From IMG/VR virus record IMGVR_UViG_3300030419_002087, positions 1-64,000 of that record: a stretch of 64,000 bases of DNA; one strand, 5' to 3'. Positions 40,815 to 54,600 of this stretch are shown here, in pieces (positions within the stretch are counted from its first letter, which is position 1; each line of letters starts with the position of its first letter). The notes beneath the pieces were generated by a model. The model made no database searches and was not told the DNA's origin. It worked only from the letters and a program-made list of their open reading frames with translations. The stretch is from a virus. A program made the translations under genes and the position numbers.

Positions 40815-42697
40815 TGGCGTTAACTCAATATACTACTCTAGATTTTGAAGAAATTAAGGGTTCTATACGTGATTATTTGAGATCTAACTCAAATTTTACG
40901 GATTTTGACTTTGAAGGGTCAAATATGTCGATATTAATCGACACTTTAGCGTATAACACCTATGTTAATTCATATAATACTAACATGGTCGCTAACGAGG
41001 CCTTCCTCGATAGTGCTACTTTAAGGGAAAATATCGTTGCTTTAGCGAGAAATATTGGTTATGTACCCAAATCTCGTACATCGGCTACTGCTCAAATCAA
41101 TTTTAACGTAGATTTAGGTGCAGGAGCTACTAAATCAGCTCTTACTTTAAAGGCCGGACTAGTTGCAATAGGTGATTTTCAGAATTCTAACTATACTTTT
41201 TGTCTGCCAGAGGATGTTACTAACCCAGTTGTTAATGGAATATGTCAATTTACAGTAAATGTTAAGGAAGGTAACTTTTTATCGAAACAATTTGTTGTAG
41301 ATACCTCTCAACCTAACCAAAGATTCATTATTCCTAACTCATATGTTGATACATCTACTATTGTAGTCAAAGTTAGGAAGTCAACGACTGCCACAACGAA
41401 GAGAGTATGGAATTTAGTTGATAATATTGTTGGAGTTTCTACAATTACAGAGAATTATTTGATTCAAGAGGTTCAAGACGAACGTTATGAGTTACTTTTC
41501 GGTGATGGTAAGTTTGGTAAGAAATTAGATAACGGAAATGTCGTTGAAGTATCATATATTACATCAAATGGTGCAGATGGTAACGGTGTAAGTAATTTTG
41601 CTTTCGCTGGAACCATAAAAAATAATGATGGAGGGGATGTTGTAACAGGTATTTCCAATATTATTACGAATCAGAACTCTGCTAATGGTGCCGCAATAGA
41701 ATCTGTATCGACTATCAAGAATTTAGCACCAAGATACTATGCCGCACAGTATCGTGCTGTTACGGCCTCTGATTATGAAGCATTAATACCAACAATTTAC
41801 CCAAATATTGAAAGTGTAACTGCTTATGGAGGTGAATCTTCAAATCCACCTCAATTTGGTAAGGTTTTTATATCAGTAAAACCAAATAATGCACAATTTA
41901 TCTCTGATTTTGATAAAAGAACCATATTAGACAAGTTAAAAGGGTATTCTGTTGCTGGTATTAAACCAGAATTCATCGATCTTAAGTACCTTTACGTTGA
42001 ACTTGATAGTACTGTCTACTATAACGCTAATGCTATTGACAGTCCATCAACAATTAAGACCGAAGTTACAAGTACTTTATCCGAATATGCTAAATCTGAT
42101 GATTTAAACAAGTTTGGAGGTAGATTTAAGTACTCTAAGGTACTAAAAATCATTGATGACACCAGTATTGCTATTACTTCTAATATTACAAAGGTAAAAT
42201 TAAGGAGAGATCTTGAGGTAGAGACTAAAAATCCTGCTCAATATGAACTTTGTTATGGAAATGCTTTCCATAATAAGAGATCTGGTTATAACATTAAATC
42301 TAGTGGATTTAATATCGATGGAGTTGATGGTCTTGTCTACATGGCCGATGCTTATGTTTCTGAAACTAGAGGAAGATTATTCTTCTTTACAATTGGTCTA
42401 GATCAGGAACCATCTATCGTTAAAACCAACGCTGGCACAGTTAAATATGACGAGGGTGAAGTGCTTATAGATACAGTACGGATTTTATCAACTCAGAAAA
42501 CATTGAATGTTATTCAGATTGAAGCAATCCCAGATTCTAATGACGTTTTAGGGTTAAAAGACCTTTATGTACAGTTATCATTAGATTCATCCAAGATTAC
42601 ACCACTAGTTGATGTTGTATCATCTGGTGCAGATACTTCTGGTACTACATTCACTTCAACTTCTAGCTTCGTTAACGGCAAATACATTAGAGAATAA
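40814..42697 (+). CDS. 6: Baseplate wedge protein gp6
   Basis: This 627-residue protein is close to the 660 residues of T4 gp6. The N terminus (TTLDFEEIKGSIRDYLRSN, then FEGSNMSILIDTLAYNTYVNSYNTNMVANEAFLDSA) is the diagnostic gp6 / gpJ-like motif. gp6 forms the ring that ties the six baseplate wedges together. TAATG overlaps join it to gp25 and to the giant downstream gene, as expected for a wedge assembly operon. Confidence 0.92.
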   Translation: MALTQYTTLDFEEIKGSIRDYLRSNSNFTDFDFEGSNMSILIDTLAYNTYVNSYNTNMVANEAFLDSATLRENIVALARNIGYVPKSRTSATAQINFNVDLGAGATKSALTLKAGLVAIGDFQNSNYTFCLPEDVTNPVVNGICQFTVNVKEGNFLSKQFVVDTSQPNQRFIIPNSYVDTSTIVVKVRKSTTATTKRVWNLVDNIVGVSTITENYLIQEVQDERYELLFGDGKFGKKLDNGNVVEVSYITSNGADGNGVSNFAFAGTIKNNDGGDVVTGISNIITNQNSANGAAIESVSTIKNLAPRYYAAQYRAVTASDYEALIPTIYPNIESVTAYGGESSNPPQFGKVFISVKPNNAQFISDFDKRTILDKLKGYSVAGIKPEFIDLKYLYVELDSTVYYNANAIDSPSTIKTEVTSTLSEYAKSDDLNKFGGRFKYSKVLKIIDDTSIAITSNITKVKLRRDLEVETKNPAQYELCYGNAFHNKRSGYNIKSSGFNIDGVDGLVYMADAYVSETRGRLFFFTIGLDQEPSIVKTNAGTVKYDEGEVLIDTVRILSTQKTLNVIQIEAIPDSNDVLGLKDLYVQLSLDSSKITPLVDVVSSGADTSGTTFTSTSSFVNGKYIRE

Positions 42698-45600
42698 TGA
42701 TCGATACCACTTCTCAGAAGGTTAAAGTCAATCAGGTAATCTTTAGCCAGATACCTTCTTTCGTTCAAGAAGAAAATCCTCTTTTTGTTGAATTTCTGAA
42801 GTCTTACTATCAAGGCCAAGAATATCAAGGTGGATCGATTGACATTATTCAGAACTTAAATGAGTATCAAAAGGTAGAAACGTATAGTAATAATGATAGT
42901 CTTATAGGGTTTACTACATGTAGTGGAGCCGTTACTTTTTATGATTCAACCATAAATGTAGTGTCAACAGATGGTTGGCCCGACACATATGGATTGTTGA
43001 GAATTAATGATGAGGTAATTTCATATACTGGTAAGACAAAGACCTCCTTTACGGGGTGCCTAAGGGGTTTCAGTGGGGTCGAAAACCTTCATACCCCCTC
43101 TAATCCAGAACAACTGGTATTTAAGGATACTAACGCTGCTCAACACAAAGATGAGACGCAAGTAATAAACCTTAGTAACCTATTTTTACAAGAATTTTGG
43201 AAAAAGACTAAAACTCTTTTCCTTCCAGGCTTTGAAGATAGAAAATTAGTTAATGAAGTTGATAAAGCTAATTTCTTACGTCAGGCCAAAGATTTTTATG
43301 CGTCTAAAGGTACAAACGAAGCGGTTTCGATACTTTTCAAGGTCTTATATGGTAAAGATGTTGAAGTTATCAAACCAATTGATTATTTGCTCGCTCCTTC
43401 TGACGCTGATTATGTAATAACTGAAGATATTGTTGCAGAATTGATAAGTGGTGATGCACTTAAGACGATTGGACAAGTAATAAAACAGACTGGTGATGAT
43501 TATTCAGAGGCATCAATCTTTAATATAAGATATTTGCCTAAAAATGGAAAAGACTACTATGTAATCAGTCTCAGTAAGAGTACTGCTAAAGGTGAGTTCT
43601 CAATTACTGGAGGAACTGCTCTTACTAACAACATTGGGGTTGGTGCAACAGTTTTAACAGTTGATTCTACTCTTGGATTTCCAAATATAGGAGATTTCTA
43701 TGTTGGTGCAGGTATTACTGTAGGTATTGCAACATATACTAGTAGATCATCTACACAGTTCTTCGGTGTTAGTGGTATATCGTCGGCCTACCAACAAGGA
43801 TCCACTGTACGGTCTTCTAACACGCTTGTTTCCTATGAAGAGGGTGATCTTAAGAAACCCGTCATTTTCAGGATGACGGCGGTTGCCAATAACGCTGATT
43901 TGGGTAATGTTGGGTTCTTATATCCTGGCGATATTCTTAGGGCCAAGAATCTTGGTAATTTTACAAAATCAACCAACCAAAGATTGAATAGTTGGATTCA
44001 TAATGTTAAAACTACATCAAATGTATCAAAGGATATCTATACAAATACATCAAATATTAATGTAGGAACAAATGAAATTAATACAACTGATCCACATCTG
44101 TTAAGACTTGGAGATCCTATTACTGTAATGGATCTCACCTCTAATACACCACAAAATGTAGAGGGAACCGTATCTCAGATTGTTGATAACAATACATTTC
44201 AGATTAACATCACATCTGGTACATTAAGTGTCAATAGAACCTATAAAGTAAGAAATAACACCATATTTGCGAATAGTAATGATCCTAAGTTAGGAGTTAG
44301 TGAATTTGTTGCTAACGTCCAGAATACCTATAGTGACGATGGAGAGAAAAATAGTTATGTGGCTAGTGGATCACTACCAGCGTACACAATCTACGCAACA
44401 GAGAGGATAAAGGCGTTCACTGGCGCTAATGTAGGCGATAATGAGATAACCATCAATAATCATGGATTCTTTACAGGAGATCTTATAAAGTATAGACCAA
44501 CTGGGGTTGGAAGAACTACATTAGTTGGATTGGCTACAGATGCTAACTATGCAGTAACTAAAATTGATAATAATACGGTAAAACTATCACAAAGTATTGG
44601 TGATGCGGCTGTAAAGAGATTTTTAGATATTAACAGTGGTAGTTTACCAGCATTAACACATGAACTCGTTCCATATGAATTATCTGGAAAGAGTGTTGAA
44701 CATCAAAGATTCCTTAGAAAGATTCCAACAGAAGTATCTCTTAATGAGTTTAATAAGGAGTTAAAAAATGAACCCGTCGGTATGTTCCGTAACGGTGTTG
44801 AGGTAATGTCCAATAGATCTGGTGATTATATCAGATATGGAACAGTAAGGACTATTGAAGTCCAAAATGGTGGTAAGGAGTATGATGTAGCTTATCCACC
44901 TAATATCAACATTACAGATACCGTTGGTACTGGTGCAACTGCATATGCTATTGTAGAAAATGGTAAAGTTGAAAGAATTGATATTCTTTCTGGTGGATAT
45001 GACTTAAGAGATGTTCCAAAAATAACAATTGAAGGTGCAAATGGTGTTGGTGCGGCCGCTGTTGGTAGACTTAGAAGAGTTCAGACTGTTAGGGGATTTA
45101 GCCCAGACTTGAATGTTAATTTAACTACTGATACAATTACTTTAGATGATAGACACTTATTTGACAATGGAGAATCGGTTTATTATAGAAAGGGTGTAGG
45201 ATATGCAGCTATTGGAGGTTTGGTTGATAACTCCTTATATTATCTCCATACTCCAAGTGAAACCCAAGTTCAGTTTATGGCAACTTATGATGATGCCGTT
45301 TCTGGAATCAATACTATCAATCTTACCAGTAAATCTGCTGGTAGTAATACATTAACATCTACAAAATTCAGAAATATTCTGGATAGTGTTGTTATTACCA
45401 ATCAAGGATCTGGTTATTCTAATAGAAGAAACGTAGTTAATAATACATTATATCCACCTATTAGTTACCTATCGGAAGGAGAAGTTAATTCTGGTATTAA
45501 TACAGCTAATCATTACATATATTTCAAAGATCATGGATTTAATCATGGTGATTTAATTGAATATGATTCAACTGGCCCAATATCAGGTCTATCTACTGAT

Positions 45601-48600
45601 CAGAACTATTATGTTATAAAATTAGATGAAAGTAAATTCAGACTCAGTTCAGCTGGTATTGGTACTACTTTAACTGATGTAAATTATGTTAAGGATGATT
45701 ATGTTGAATTTGGTAATATTGGTAGTGCAAATCATACTTTCAAATACCCTGATCTTCATATTGGAGTTGAGGCCATTTCTGGTGTTGCAAATACAACATA
45801 TTCAACACCAAAATTAAGACCAGTTTGTTTAGGTGAACTTATTCAATGTCCTATAACTTCTAGTGGTACTGGATATGGCGTTACTGATTGTATTAATGTC
45901 CATAGAAGACCAGATGTAACCATATCTAATGGATCTAGGGGTCTTATTGATGTTGTTATTGCTGATGGAGAAATTGTACAGGCCTTTATTAAATCAGGTG
46001 GTGGTGGTTATGCGACTCCACCTAAACTTGAGGTTAGGGGTGATGGTCAATTCGCAAAATTAGTTGCTAATACAACTGATGGTGTTATTACTTCTGTTAC
46101 TATTGTAAGTACAGGTAAAGGTTATACTTCAAAGAATACAACTGTTGCAGTAATTCCTTCTGGTTCTGGTGCAAAATTAGTTGGAAATGTTCAAAAATGG
46201 GATATATCATTCCTTGCTAAGTATAGAGGAAATATATCCGAGAATGATGATGGAGTTATTATTCCAAGTCAGGGTGATTATGGTTTAAAATATGTTCATG
46301 CTTATGCATCAAGAAAATTAAGACAAGTATTAGATGATAATATCGAAAATGATTTCTCAGAGAAGTCTAGTGTATCTCATTCACCCATTTTAGGATGGGC
46401 CTATGATGGTTCTCCAATATACGGGCCATATGGTTTTGGAACACCTACTGGTGGTCTAGTAAGACGTATGATTTCTGGATATACCAAGGTAACTAGGAGT
46501 AATAGACCTCCTGTATTAGAGTTCCCAACAGGTACGTTCATTAATGACTATGTTTATACTGCAACTGGTGATTTAGATCAATATAATGGTAGATTTTGTA
46601 AAACACCAGAATTCCCTAATGGAATCTATGCATATTTTGCTACTATTGAGGCAACAAATAGTTCAGATGCACCATTTGTTAATACTAGAGAGCCTGAATT
46701 CCCTTACATAATCGGTGGTTACAAGTATAAGAGAGAAGATTTCAACGTTGATCCAAGTTCTATTCAGACTTTAGATCTTCTTAATAGTGGTGACTTAGTT
46801 AGAAACACATATTATTATAAGTTTGGTTCTTCTAGTTCTGAATACGATTATTTGACCAGAAATCAATTAGAAGATACAGAATTAATTGTTAGATCAACCC
46901 AAAAAGCCGGAATTAGTACTGTTAATGTTATTATTCCAGGCCAAAGTTATAAAGTAGGTGATAGAATCACATTTAACAATTTGAATTCTGGTGGTTCTGG
47001 TGCTAGTGCTAAAGTTAAAACTTTGGTTGGTAAAGGATTATCTACTTTAACTTATGAGAGATTAGTTGTACCTAATGTAAAATTCAGATATGAAAATGAT
47101 GTTGTTGTGGGTGTTGCAACAACAGCACATAATTTGAATGATAAAGATTTAGTTGTTGTAGGTGGAATTGGTACAGGTGAACTAAATTTCATACAGGGAG
47201 CTTATAAGATTGGTGTTTCTTCTGTTGTTGTTAAGACTGATGAGTTCTTAGGATATGCTTCTACTACTGGAATAACAACATTTGTTACTCTTAATACTTC
47301 TGGTGCTGATGAGACTATAGAAGTTGATGATATTCTTGGTATTGGTACAGAAAGGGTAACTGTTCTTGATGTAAATGAGACTACTAATAAGTACAGAATA
47401 CTTAGAGATTTTGGTATATGGCCAAATTCAAGTCATCCAGCTGGAACAAAGGTTCATGTTGATCAAAGAAGATTTACTTATGATGTTGGGATTAAAACTG
47501 ATTTAACAACTAGGAAGAATAGAAAGATTGTTTTTGATCCTTTTGGATCTATAGGTATAGGAACTACTGTTCAGGTTGTAAGTGTAACTGGTATTGGAAC
47601 TACTACTAGAGTTGTTGTTAAGGCATCTGATGAATCTGTTCTTTTTGATCATGCAATTCCACCAGAAGGATCTAGTGCTGATAATTCAATAACTTTATTA
47701 GAACATGGATTTGTTACAGGTCAGAAATTAAAATACAATAAGGGAAGTGTTGGTAATGGATTAACATGTTCCAATAGTGTAGCCTTAACAGGTTTATTAA
47801 CACTTCAGGATGGCCAGACTGTTTATGCTGTTAGAAAATCACCAAATCTTCTTGGTATAACCACTACTATTGCAGGTATTGGTACTACAACAGGATCGTT
47901 ATATTTTGCATTTGGTGGTAGTATTGGTAAGGATCATTCATTCACTACTACAGAAAAAGAATATATTGGTCATATTGAAAGATTTGATGTAAATGCAAAA
48001 ACATCATCTGATCACACTCTACAGACTGGTAATGAAGTCAAGATTAGTATTCTTCCATCACAAACCACAACTACTCTTATTGAGTATGATACTCTAGCTA
48101 GAAAGACTATTGTAGATCCATATTATGTTGGTTCTGCGACTACATTTGTTGGTGTTGGTGCTTCTGATTCACTTATAACGATTACGGATCATGGATGGGA
48201 TGCTGGTGATAAAGTTCTTTATAAATCTGGTTCAAATGTTATTGCCCCATTAGTAGATCGTGGAGAATATTTTGTTCAAAAGATAAATGATAATCAATTT
48301 AGATTAACAACTAACTATACGGATGCAACTAACTATGGTGGTGAATTTATTGGAATTACTACCTTTGGATCTGGAATTCATAAATTCTCTAGAATTAATC
48401 CACATCTTCTAGGAACTAGAGGATCAACAATAGGATTTGCTGTTTCTGATCCCACCTTAACTGATTTAAGATTAGAGTTTTATGAAGATGAGAACTTTGT
48501 AACTAGATTTGAAGGTGTTGGTATATCAACTGAACTGGTTAGAAGTGGTACTCCAGGCCAAGCTGGTTCATTGGTTAATTTAAAACTTACCGATAATGTT

Positions 48601-51600
48601 CCAACTCCATTATATTACAAATTAGTTCCAACTGATCTTAATAGTATTGATGTTAATAAGAGAGATGCTGTTCCTGATCAAACCGTTGCAGCGGGATCTA
48701 AAATTATAATCAATAACAGTACTTTTGCTGGAAACTTTGGTATAAGAACTACCAGTAATACTGATTTTATATACCAAGTTACTAAAGCACCAGAGAGTAG
48801 TAGTTACAATACTCTAGGTGTTACCACTTTTAGTTATAGTACTGGTTCAAAGGATGCATTAGGTGGTGTTAATGAAATTGATGTTACCTTTGCTGGACTT
48901 GGGTATGAAAGGAATCCTGGCGTATCTACTATTACCACAACTACTGGTTTAAATGCATTATTACGTCTTTATGATGATAATATTGGTAGGGCAGGTCTTA
49001 CAGAGATGATAAAGATTGGATATGAGTATCCATCTGACAAATCTATTCAACCTAGTGTTGATATTCCTACCATACTAACAGTTAGTAATAACTTCACTCT
49101 TTCTAATGTTGGTGTAATTACTGCTGGTAGAAACTATGTTTCTGCTCCAGATTTAATCGTTCCTGATAGTTCAGAGGTAAAATTAAAGGCGTATCTTAAT
49201 GGTACATCAATTGGAGAAGTTGAAGTACAAAGAAAGGGTAGGGGATTTAATGAAGTTCCAAACCCACCAAGAATTATTCCAGTTAATAATACCAATGGTG
49301 CTGGTATTGTATCTACAAGTTCTAATGGAGTTACTAATTTCTTAACAATTGCACAACCTACTAATGGTTGGAAACCAGATGGATCTGATTTCCCATTCAA
49401 AGTTGGTGATAATGTCTACGTTGAGGGAGTTGGTACAGCACAAACCCAGTTTAGTGCTTCTAAAGGTGGATATAACTCAGATCTTTATGATTATAAGTTA
49501 TTTGAAGTTGTAACAACTAATCCTGGCAATTCACAATTAACTTACTCAATTGCTGGTCTTGGTACTACTGGTGGTACATTTGATCCAGATAATTCTGCTG
49601 GCCGAGTCATCAGACAACAAGATTTACCAACATTTACCGCTTTATTGACTCCAGAACCATTCTTTAGTGGAGAAAGAGTAACATATGGTGCAAATGGTAA
49701 GGCTTTTGTTTTGGAAAACGCTGGATATAACCCAGTTACTAATACTCTTAGACTAAGAACACCAACTGCTGACTTTGCTTTAGGTCAAGTTATTAAAGGA
49801 CAACTTTCTGGTGCAGAAGGTACTATAAGAAATATTGAGAAATTTAGTTCGTTCTATAAGACAAGTTACTTTGCAGATAGACCAAAAGGATGGCAAAGAG
49901 AGACAGGTAAACCAAATAATGACTTCCAAAAGATAGAAGACAATGATTATTATCAGAATTTCTCATATTCTGTTAAGAGTGAGGTTCCTATTGAAACATG
50001 GAAACCAGCTGTAGATAGTCTTATTCACCCAACTGGATATAAGAATTTCTCTGATTTAGTTGTACCTTCTGTTACTACTTCTGGTGTTGGTAGAAGTGTT
50101 GATCTTAGAATTAATGAATCTACTCCTCCTGGCATCGCAAACTTGAGTGTTTCAATTGATAATGAAGAATCATTCTTTACTAGAAAAGACTTTGATGAGG
50201 CCGGAGAAGAAACACTTACAAATGGACTTTCTAAGTTCATTACACTTAGAAATAGAAAGATTGCAGCGTTTATTAACGTAAAATCCAATAAAGTTGATGT
50301 TATTGATGATCTTTCTGATCAATTTACAGGTATTGGAACTACTACTTCTGCTTTAATAGTTGGATTGAGTAGTTTTAGATTAACTACTAATGAAGGACAA
50401 ATAACCCCATTTACTAAGACATTTAATCCCACAGGGACTATTAGTATTGGTTCTTCACTGATTAATTACAATAATCATAACTTCCAGACTGGAGAGAGAA
50501 TTAAGTACGATCCAGGCGGTGCTTATGGTAGTAATAGATTAGCTATTAATGCTACTAATGTAGTTCTTGGTGGTGTAACAACCAACTTCTTACCAGCAGA
50601 ACTTTATGCGATTAAATTCAATAATAATCAATTTGCTGTTGCTGGACTTGCAACTGCTGCGGAACAAAATTCACCATTAATCTTTAGTTCTGTTGGAAGT
50701 GGTACTTCTCATTCATTTGATGTTAATAGACCAGATGATAGAGTAGTTATTCAGGTTGATGGAATTCTTCAACCACCTCTCTTCAGAAGAAAGGTTGATG
50801 TTGCATTGGCCGAGGCTGTAGGTGTTGGATCAACTACTATTAAAGTTGTTGGTGTTACTTCTATTACAGGTAATGACCTATTAAACATTGGTAATGAAAT
50901 AGTAAGAATTACCAATGTTGGTTTTGGATCAACTAATGTATTGGCGGTTAATCGTGGTGTATTAGGAAGTGTAGCTGCTGCACATACTGTTGGTGCTGCT
51001 TGTACCATGAGAGGAGGAACATTCCATATTGTGAAAGATGTTCTTCACTTTGTTACACCTCCATATGGTACAGTTGGTGTTACAACATTTAGTGGGCCTG
51101 GTATTGGTACTAATTCTACTTTCCAAGGAAGAATATTCAATAGAGCTGATCCCACAACTAACTTCATCTTTGATGATCTATCTCAAGATTTTACTGGTGT
51201 TGGTAAGACATTTACATTATTACAGGATAATGAGGATGTAACTGGTATTGTTACTACTATCTTGGGCCCAGAAGTTATTAATCAAGGTATTATTTGTATT
51301 AATAACATATTCCAGAGACCAGCTTTCGACTATAACATGGCCGAAAGACAAGATCCTGGCATAGGTGCTTCAATATTCTTTACTGGAGATGATAGAGAAA
51401 GTCTACCTAGAGGTGGTAAGGTTAATGAGTATACCATTGGTTTTGGAACCAACTATCAACCATTAGTTGCCGCTGCTGCAACAGCTATTGTTAATAATGA
51501 TGGTTCTATACAAAGTGTAGTTGTAACGGGTGGTGGTGCAGGTTATAGAAATGGCCCAATTGATATTATGGTTTATAACCAGACACCAACTGGTGCTGGT

Positions 51601-54600
51601 ATTGGATCAACTGCTGTTTTAACTGCTACTGTTGGTAATGCAGGTATCCACACATACAATGGTGGAACCTCATCTAACGCAGTTACTATTGGTAGTACTG
51701 CTAAGAATGTAACTAATGCCACGTATGATGCTATAACGGGTGAGTTGGTGATGACCATTGGTTCTCACACCTTTACAACCAGTGATACCGCTACTATCGG
51801 TGCGAACAAGTTATCATTTACATGTTCTGTTGATGATCATCAAACAAGTCATACATATCCTCGTGCTACTGACCCTGTAAGTGGTGTAGCCATTGGAATT
51901 CAGGCAGTATCAAGTACCACAATTACTGTTAATGTTGGTGCTGTTAGGGGTACTGTTACTGGTATTACAACTGTAAGTGGTGGTACTGGTTATTCCTCAC
52001 CAGACCCAGTGTTTGCTAAGGATATTCCAGTTGTATCAACAGCAGGAACAACCATTACTGTTAACGTAAATCCATCATATCCTGGCTCAATATATGAGCA
52101 TCAATATGTAAGTGCTGCAACAAGTGCTGTATATAATGGTGGTAATTACGTTCATACCTTTAAACCAGCATCTAGTTCCTTATCTGATGCAGTATTTACG
52201 GGTGGTGATTATAATCATAAGTTCGTTCGTGTATTAGGTAACGCAGTTAATGTACAAAGTGGTGCTGAATCTGGTAATCAGAAGACACCTAATAATGTTT
52301 CTTATGTGGCCTCTACAGGTGTATTGACATTAGAATTTGGTTCTGCACATGGAATGTCAACTAGTGATACTATCACTCTTGATGCTAATTCCATATTCAT
52401 GAGTTGTGAAAGAGATAATTATCAATCAGAACATGGTTATCCAAGATCTACTGACCCCATATCTGGTGTTACAACTGCGGTTACAGTAACTTCTAGCACT
52501 GCATTTACTATTAATGTTGGTTCATCACCTCAAGTTAACCATGCAATAACAACCTCAACTTACACTCCAACAGACGGTAATTTAGTATTAAATGTTGGTG
52601 CTGGACATCCATTTACTGCTCCAACATCTCATACTATTAGTACATGTTCATATAATCCTCATAATGGATATATGGACTTTGAGATAACCAGTCATGGATT
52701 CTCTGCTGGTGAATATATTCAAATTCCTGGCAATGCATTGACATTCACATGTTCAATGGATGGACATGCTACTCAACATACTTATCCTAGAACAGGTTCA
52801 AGAGACACCGATAGAATTGGCCAAGGTTGGTTGCCTATTGATCAGGTTGGTGTAAATACATTCCGTGTTTATGTTGGTGCTGCTAATGAAACTTCTGTAG
52901 GTGTTCATACTTTCGTAAGTTCTAAGGCTAATTCAGTTAATATAACAAGTGGTTCTGAATCTGGTAATCAGAAGACTCCAAATGCTGCAGATTATAATCC
53001 AGAAACAGGTATTTTAGAATTATCGTTTGCATCTAATCATGGAGTTTCAACTGGTGATACTCTTACATTAGATAATAGTTCTTTGACATTCACATGTTCT
53101 AAGGATAATCATGCAACTGAACACACATATCCTCGTGCGGCCGTAGATCCAATAGCTGGTGTTGGAACCGTTGTTACTAAGACATCTGACAAATCATTTA
53201 ATATATTTGTTGGATTGGCTGAGCCAGGATCAGTTGGAGTTCATACTTTTGTTAGTGCATCTGCACAGATTAAGAGAGCTAAGACTGTTATTGGTATTAA
53301 GACTGATTCTTTAGGATTTACATGTTCTCAAAATAATCATGGTACGGTTCATACATATCCTCGACCAACTGGTGATCCTGTTCATAATAGACAAATCGGT
53401 GTAGGTGCGACAGCTACTGAAACGGTTACTGTATTTGTTGGTATAACAACTGCTGAGTCATATCAAGTTGATAATGCTGATTATGATCAATTTGATGGTG
53501 ATCTTATATTATCAATTGGTGCAAATAATTTAACAACACCAACGGCATTCTGCCCAACAAAATCAATATATGATCCTACATCAGGAATAGTAACATGTAC
53601 ACAAGTTGGACATGAATTACAAACTGGTGACAAGATCAAACCTGGCCAAGGTACATTACAATTTAAGTGTACTTATGACGTTAGTGATGCATCTTACAAT
53701 CCAATAACAGGTGATCTTACATTAACTGTTGGTGCTGGACATGGTTTAGTTGCTGAAGTTGATAGTATCAGAATCCCAGAAAATGCATTGACATTTACTT
53801 GTGATTATAATGGTGACGGTAACACTACTCAGAAGACATATCCTCGTTCTTCTGGTGCATCAACATCTGATGGTGCTGACTATGCATACAACACAGATCT
53901 ACTAATCAAATCTGTTGCTAATACAACAATTACAGTAAATGTAAATGGTGGTCAAGGCCCAATTACAGACCTTACTACACATAACTTTGTTTCTGGTAGT
54001 ACTGTTAATCCAGCTGTTGTCTTTGGAACTAAGAAATATCCAAGATCAAGTGATCCTATTAGAGATCCTTTGAACAGACATCAAGGATGGATGCCAGTTA
54101 CTAGAGAAAGTAAAGATGAGTTTAGTTTCTGGTGTGGTACTTCTCCTAATACAAGTACACATACATTTGTAGCCAATGATTTCTTAACACCTACTAATGC
54201 GAATTATAATGGAGCTAGTGGTTTACTAACAGTTGAAACTAATGTAGATCACAAATTAGCAGAAGGTGATTTTGTTAAATTTGAGAAAGGTGCTTTCACA
54301 TTGAGTTGTGAAATGAATAATAATGCAACTACTCATGATTATCCACGTAAGACAGATCCAACTTACTTCCAATGGCTACCAATTTCTAATGTTGGGCCTA
54401 AGAATTTTGATGTAAGTGTTGGTACTTCTCCAGTTGGAATCTTAACAGTTTCCGCTGCAACTTATAACCCAAGTTCAGGAGCACTTGTATTAACCATGAA
54501 CAATCATGGTTTGAAAGTGGGTCAAGCAATTAGACTCTGTGCAAACTCCTTAATATTCACATGTAATTACAATGGCGATGGTAACACTACTGAAAAAACT